Origin: Bacillus safensis
GTDB lineage: Bacteria; Bacillota; Bacilli; Bacillales; Bacillaceae
NCBI GenBank assembly: GCA_030159235.1
Contig: BSBG01000005.1
Span: forward strand, 269,383-333,382
DNA length: 64,000 bases
Direction: 5' to 3'
This document shows positions 59,913-64,000 of this stretch, in pieces; the first letter of the stretch is position 1; each line of letters starts with the position of its first letter. The notes below the pieces were generated by a model. That model ran no database searches. It saw nothing but the letters and a program-made list of their open reading frames with translations, and was not told where the DNA came from. Both the position numbers and the translations under genes were made by a program.

Positions 59913-61280
59913 ATGACGTTAGATAACAATCAATCTTTAGTAAAAACCATGTTCATTTTTCTCATCCCGCTGTTGCTAAGCAATATTTTGCAATCGATCG
60001 GACAGCTTGTGTCCATTGTGCTTGTCGGCAGATGGATTGGAGAGGATGCAGTGGCTGCCGTTTCTGCATTCTTTCCGCTTTTCTTTTTGCTCGTTTCTTT
60101 TTCCATTGGAATTGGATCGGGAAGCTCGATCCTGATTGGACAAGCGTATGGAGCAAAAAATGAACAGAGATTAAAAGAAATTATCGGCACAACGCTTTCA
60201 TTCACTTTTTTGATCGGACTATCTTTAGCGATTATTGGAGGTTTTTTTGCAACAGACATCCTAAACATCATGGGAACACCCGCTAATATCGTGGAGGAAA
60301 GTGCGGGCTATGCTAGAATTCTATTCATCTCAATGCCGATCTTATTTCTTTATTTTGTTTATACTACCTTCTTGCGAGGGACAGGGGATTCAAAAACGCC
60401 TTTTTATTTCTTAATGATTAGTACCGCAACGAATATTTTGATGATGCCTATTTTATTATTTGGATGGCTGGGAATGCCTGCGTTTGGTTTATACGGCGCT
60501 GCATATGCTTCTGTGATTTCAACTATTGTGACGTTTATCATTCTACATATCTATCTATATAAGACAAAGCACCCGCTTCGCATTGATGCATCAGTGCGAA
60601 AGCATTTATTGATGAAAGGGGATCTATTAAAAACGTTATTAAAGCTCAGCATCCCATCAAGCATTAATATGATCCTCATTTCTTTATCAGAAATTGCTGT
60701 GATTTCTTTTGTCAACGATTATGGATCACAGGCGACAGCTGCCTATGGTGTTGTCAATCAAGTCGTGAGCTATGTGCAGATGCCGGCAGTGAGTCTTGGC
60801 ATTGCGGTCTCTATTTTTGCTGCACAATTCATCGGTGCGGGTAATATGGATCGTCTGAAAGATGTGATTAAAATTGGGTTAGGACTCAACTTCGCCATAG
60901 GCGGATTAATCATTATTTTTGTTTATATTTTTGCACCGCAGATTTTATCTATCTTTTTAACAGATCCTGGGACGATAGACATTGCCTATAGTTTGGTCAT
61001 CATCACACTATGGAGCTATCTCATTTTTGGAACGGGCCAAATTGTTGCAGCCACGATGAGAGCAAGTGGGACGGTTCTTTGGCCGACGATCTTTAGCATT
61101 TGTTCCATTTGGCTTGTAGAAGTACCAGTCGCTTATGTTTTATCACACTACACATCTCTTGGTATTAAGGGAATATGGATTGGCTACCCTGCAGCTTTCT
61201 TTGTGAACTTACTCCTTCAATACAGCTACTATCAGCTCGTATGGAAGAAAAAACAAATTGTAGCGCTTGTTCAGTCATAA
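59913..61280 (+). CDS. MATE-family efflux transporter
   Basis: A 455-residue protein with twelve predicted transmembrane helices in two related halves, typical of MATE exporters that expel drugs or cationic compounds with sodium or protons. Characteristic segments are IPLLLSNILQSIGQLVSIVLVGRWIGEDAVAAVSAFFPLFFLL, GIGSGSSILIGQAYGAKNEQRLKE, FLRGTGDSKTPFYF and VSLGIAVSIFAAQFIGAGN. B. subtilis has several MATE genes (YisQ, YojI, YpnP); I cannot say which is orthologous. The gene starts 25 bases after dacC with GAGAAGGAG, so it may be co-transcribed with dacC. No terminator separates them. Confidence 0.88.
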   Translation: MTLDNNQSLVKTMFIFLIPLLLSNILQSIGQLVSIVLVGRWIGEDAVAAVSAFFPLFFLLVSFSIGIGSGSSILIGQAYGAKNEQRLKEIIGTTLSFTFLIGLSLAIIGGFFATDILNIMGTPANIVEESAGYARILFISMPILFLYFVYTTFLRGTGDSKTPFYFLMISTATNILMMPILLFGWLGMPAFGLYGAAYASVISTIVTFIILHIYLYKTKHPLRIDASVRKHLLMKGDLLKTLLKLSIPSSINMILISLSEIAVISFVNDYGSQATAAYGVVNQVVSYVQMPAVSLGIAVSIFAAQFIGAGNMDRLKDVIKIGLGLNFAIGGLIIIFVYIFAPQILSIFLTDPGTIDIAYSLVIITLWSYLIFGTGQIVAATMRASGTVLWPTIFSICSIWLVEVPVAYVLSHYTSLGIKGIWIGYPAAFFVNLLLQYSYYQLVWKKKQIVALVQS

Positions 61281-61344
61281 TGTGAAGGTGTGAAGCAGCA
61301 TATACATACGAAGATCTATCACTTTTAAGGAGGCTGGATCTTCT

Positions 61345-61905
61345 ATGTTTTTAAATCAAAGAAGTGAACTAAGCTCGTATCATATCGGTGACTTTTCTTA
61401 TGCCGGACCAGATTTCCAAGTGCTGACGTGGGGAGAAGGAACGACGTTAAATATTGGGAAATTTTGTTCCATTGCAAATGAAGTGAAAATTTTTCTAGGC
61501 GGTGAACACCGTACAGATTGGGTCACAACATATCCGTTTAATCAAATTTTCAAAGAAGCTGCCCACATTCAAGGACATCCCAAATCGAAGGGAGATGTTC
61601 ATATAGGACATGACGTATGGATTGGATATGGTGCGACGATTATGTCAGGAGTATGTATAGGAAATGGGGCTGTGATCGGAGCAAATAGTGTGATCACAAA
61701 AGATGTACCGCCATATGCAGTTGCTGCCGGAAATCCCCAGCAGCTCATGAAATATCGATTTTCATCCGAAGTTATTGAAAAACTGCAGTTATTAGAATGG
61801 TGGAATTTAGAGTTTACAATCATCCAATCTATTTTTCACCTTTTACAATCTCATGATATTGAACATTGTATCAATGTAATAGAAGACATAAAAAAGAAAG
61901 GCTGA
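61345..61905 (+). CDS. CatB-type hexapeptide acyltransferase (LbetaH)
   Basis: A 186-residue left-handed beta-helix acyltransferase of the xenobiotic/CatB-Vat type. Hexapeptide repeats run through TTLNIGKFCSIANEVKIFLGG and VHIGHDVWIGYGATIMSGVCIGNGAVIGANSVITKDVPPYAVAAGNP. The histidine of GGEHRTDWVTTYPF corresponds to the family catalytic base. The substrate may be an antibiotic, a sugar or a surface glycan. It converges on the collagen-like gene across a shared terminator; a role in modifying spore- or cell-surface glycans is possible but only suggested by proximity. AAGGAGG precedes the ATG. Confidence 0.87.
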   Translation: MFLNQRSELSSYHIGDFSYAGPDFQVLTWGEGTTLNIGKFCSIANEVKIFLGGEHRTDWVTTYPFNQIFKEAAHIQGHPKSKGDVHIGHDVWIGYGATIMSGVCIGNGAVIGANSVITKDVPPYAVAAGNPQQLMKYRFSSEVIEKLQLLEWWNLEFTIIQSIFHLLQSHDIEHCINVIEDIKKKG

Positions 61906-61923
61906 AAAAGCCTTTCTTTTTTA
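61889..61923. terminator. Bidirectional terminator, acyltransferase / collagen-like gene
   Basis: AAAAGAAAGGCT (61892-61903) pairs perfectly with AGCCTTTCTTTT (61909-61920), with A and T tracts on both sides. It ends the collagen-like gene three bases after its stop. Confidence 0.88.
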
Positions 61924-61925
61924 GT

Positions 61926-64000
<2,075 letters not shown>

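Overview
The window is about 64 kb of low-GC Firmicute chromosome and reads as the Bacillus pumilus group (B. pumilus, B. safensis or B. altitudinis). The evidence is gene content and order: long runs follow the B. subtilis map (odhA-odhB-yocS-sodF-sqhC-dhaS, yocK-bsrB-recQ-yocH, yozB, yocA, czrA-yobW-yobV-yobU-yobT-yobS). The 228-residue GH11 xylanase closely resembles the XynA I remember from B. pumilus. Shine-Dalgarno sites, sigma-A promoters and U-tailed terminators are typical of Bacillus. I saw no tRNA, rRNA, prophage, insertion sequence, CRISPR array or clear pseudogene. All family assignments come from motif reading and memory of homologues, not from searches.

Layout. 1-1.4 kb: end of odhA and all of odhB (2-oxoglutarate dehydrogenase E1/E2). 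1.4-6.8 kb, minus strand: YocS transporter, SodF, SqhC (sporulene synthase) and DhaS. 6.9-9.4 kb: small plus-strand genes (DUF6501-like protein, a 45-residue acidic protein, YozO, a YhfK-like NAD(P) protein, YocK). 9.5-9.76 kb: a 6S-2 RNA (bsrB) with its own promoter and terminator. 9.85-14.1 kb: recQ, WalR-box-controlled yocH, a hypothetical gene and yozB. 14.2-17.8 kb: a compact prpC-prpD-prpB methylcitrate-cycle operon. 17.8-24 kb: YocA, a PuuP-like amine/amino-acid permease, czrA, yobW, yobV, yobU and the yobT-yobS pair with twin palindromic operators. 24.1-27.6 kb: yndG-yndH-yndJ cluster of unknown function and a metalloprotease-like membrane protein with a damaged HExxH motif. 27.9 kb: csaA.

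28.4-36.8 kb is a xylan/xylose unit: xynP (xyloside uptake), xynB (beta-xylosidase), xylR (repressor), xylA (isomerase), xylB (kinase) and secreted xylanase XynA, with XylR operators and a cre-like site. 36.8-40.2 kb: molybdopterin oxidoreductase YoaE and a CYP109-like P450. 40.6-43.9 kb: proH-proJ-proA, an apparently osmostress-type proline operon whose first gene seems to use an ATT start. 44-45.5 kb: a GNAT gene divergent from a MerR regulator, with a textbook 19-bp-spacer MerR promoter. 45.5-49.1 kb: heterodimeric ABC exporter (YfiC/YfiB-like). 49.2-56.3 kb: gltC, gltA, gltB (glutamate synthase). 56.5-61.9 kb: DUF421 protein, secreted pectin methylesterase, DacC (PBP4a), a MATE exporter and a hexapeptide-repeat acyltransferase.

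The right end (61.9-64 kb, minus strand) is the C-terminal part of a large collagen-like Gly-X-Thr repeat protein with a BclA-like C-terminal domain. Its start lies beyond the window.

No clearly new multi-gene system is evident. The best second-look items are the collagen-like gene with its homogenising 72-bp higher-order repeat, a candidate minus-strand structured RNA between csaA and xynP, the twin yobT operators, the MerR/GNAT promoter, a LexA-like box inside the dacC promoter, the ATT start of proH, and the HQLGH membrane protein.
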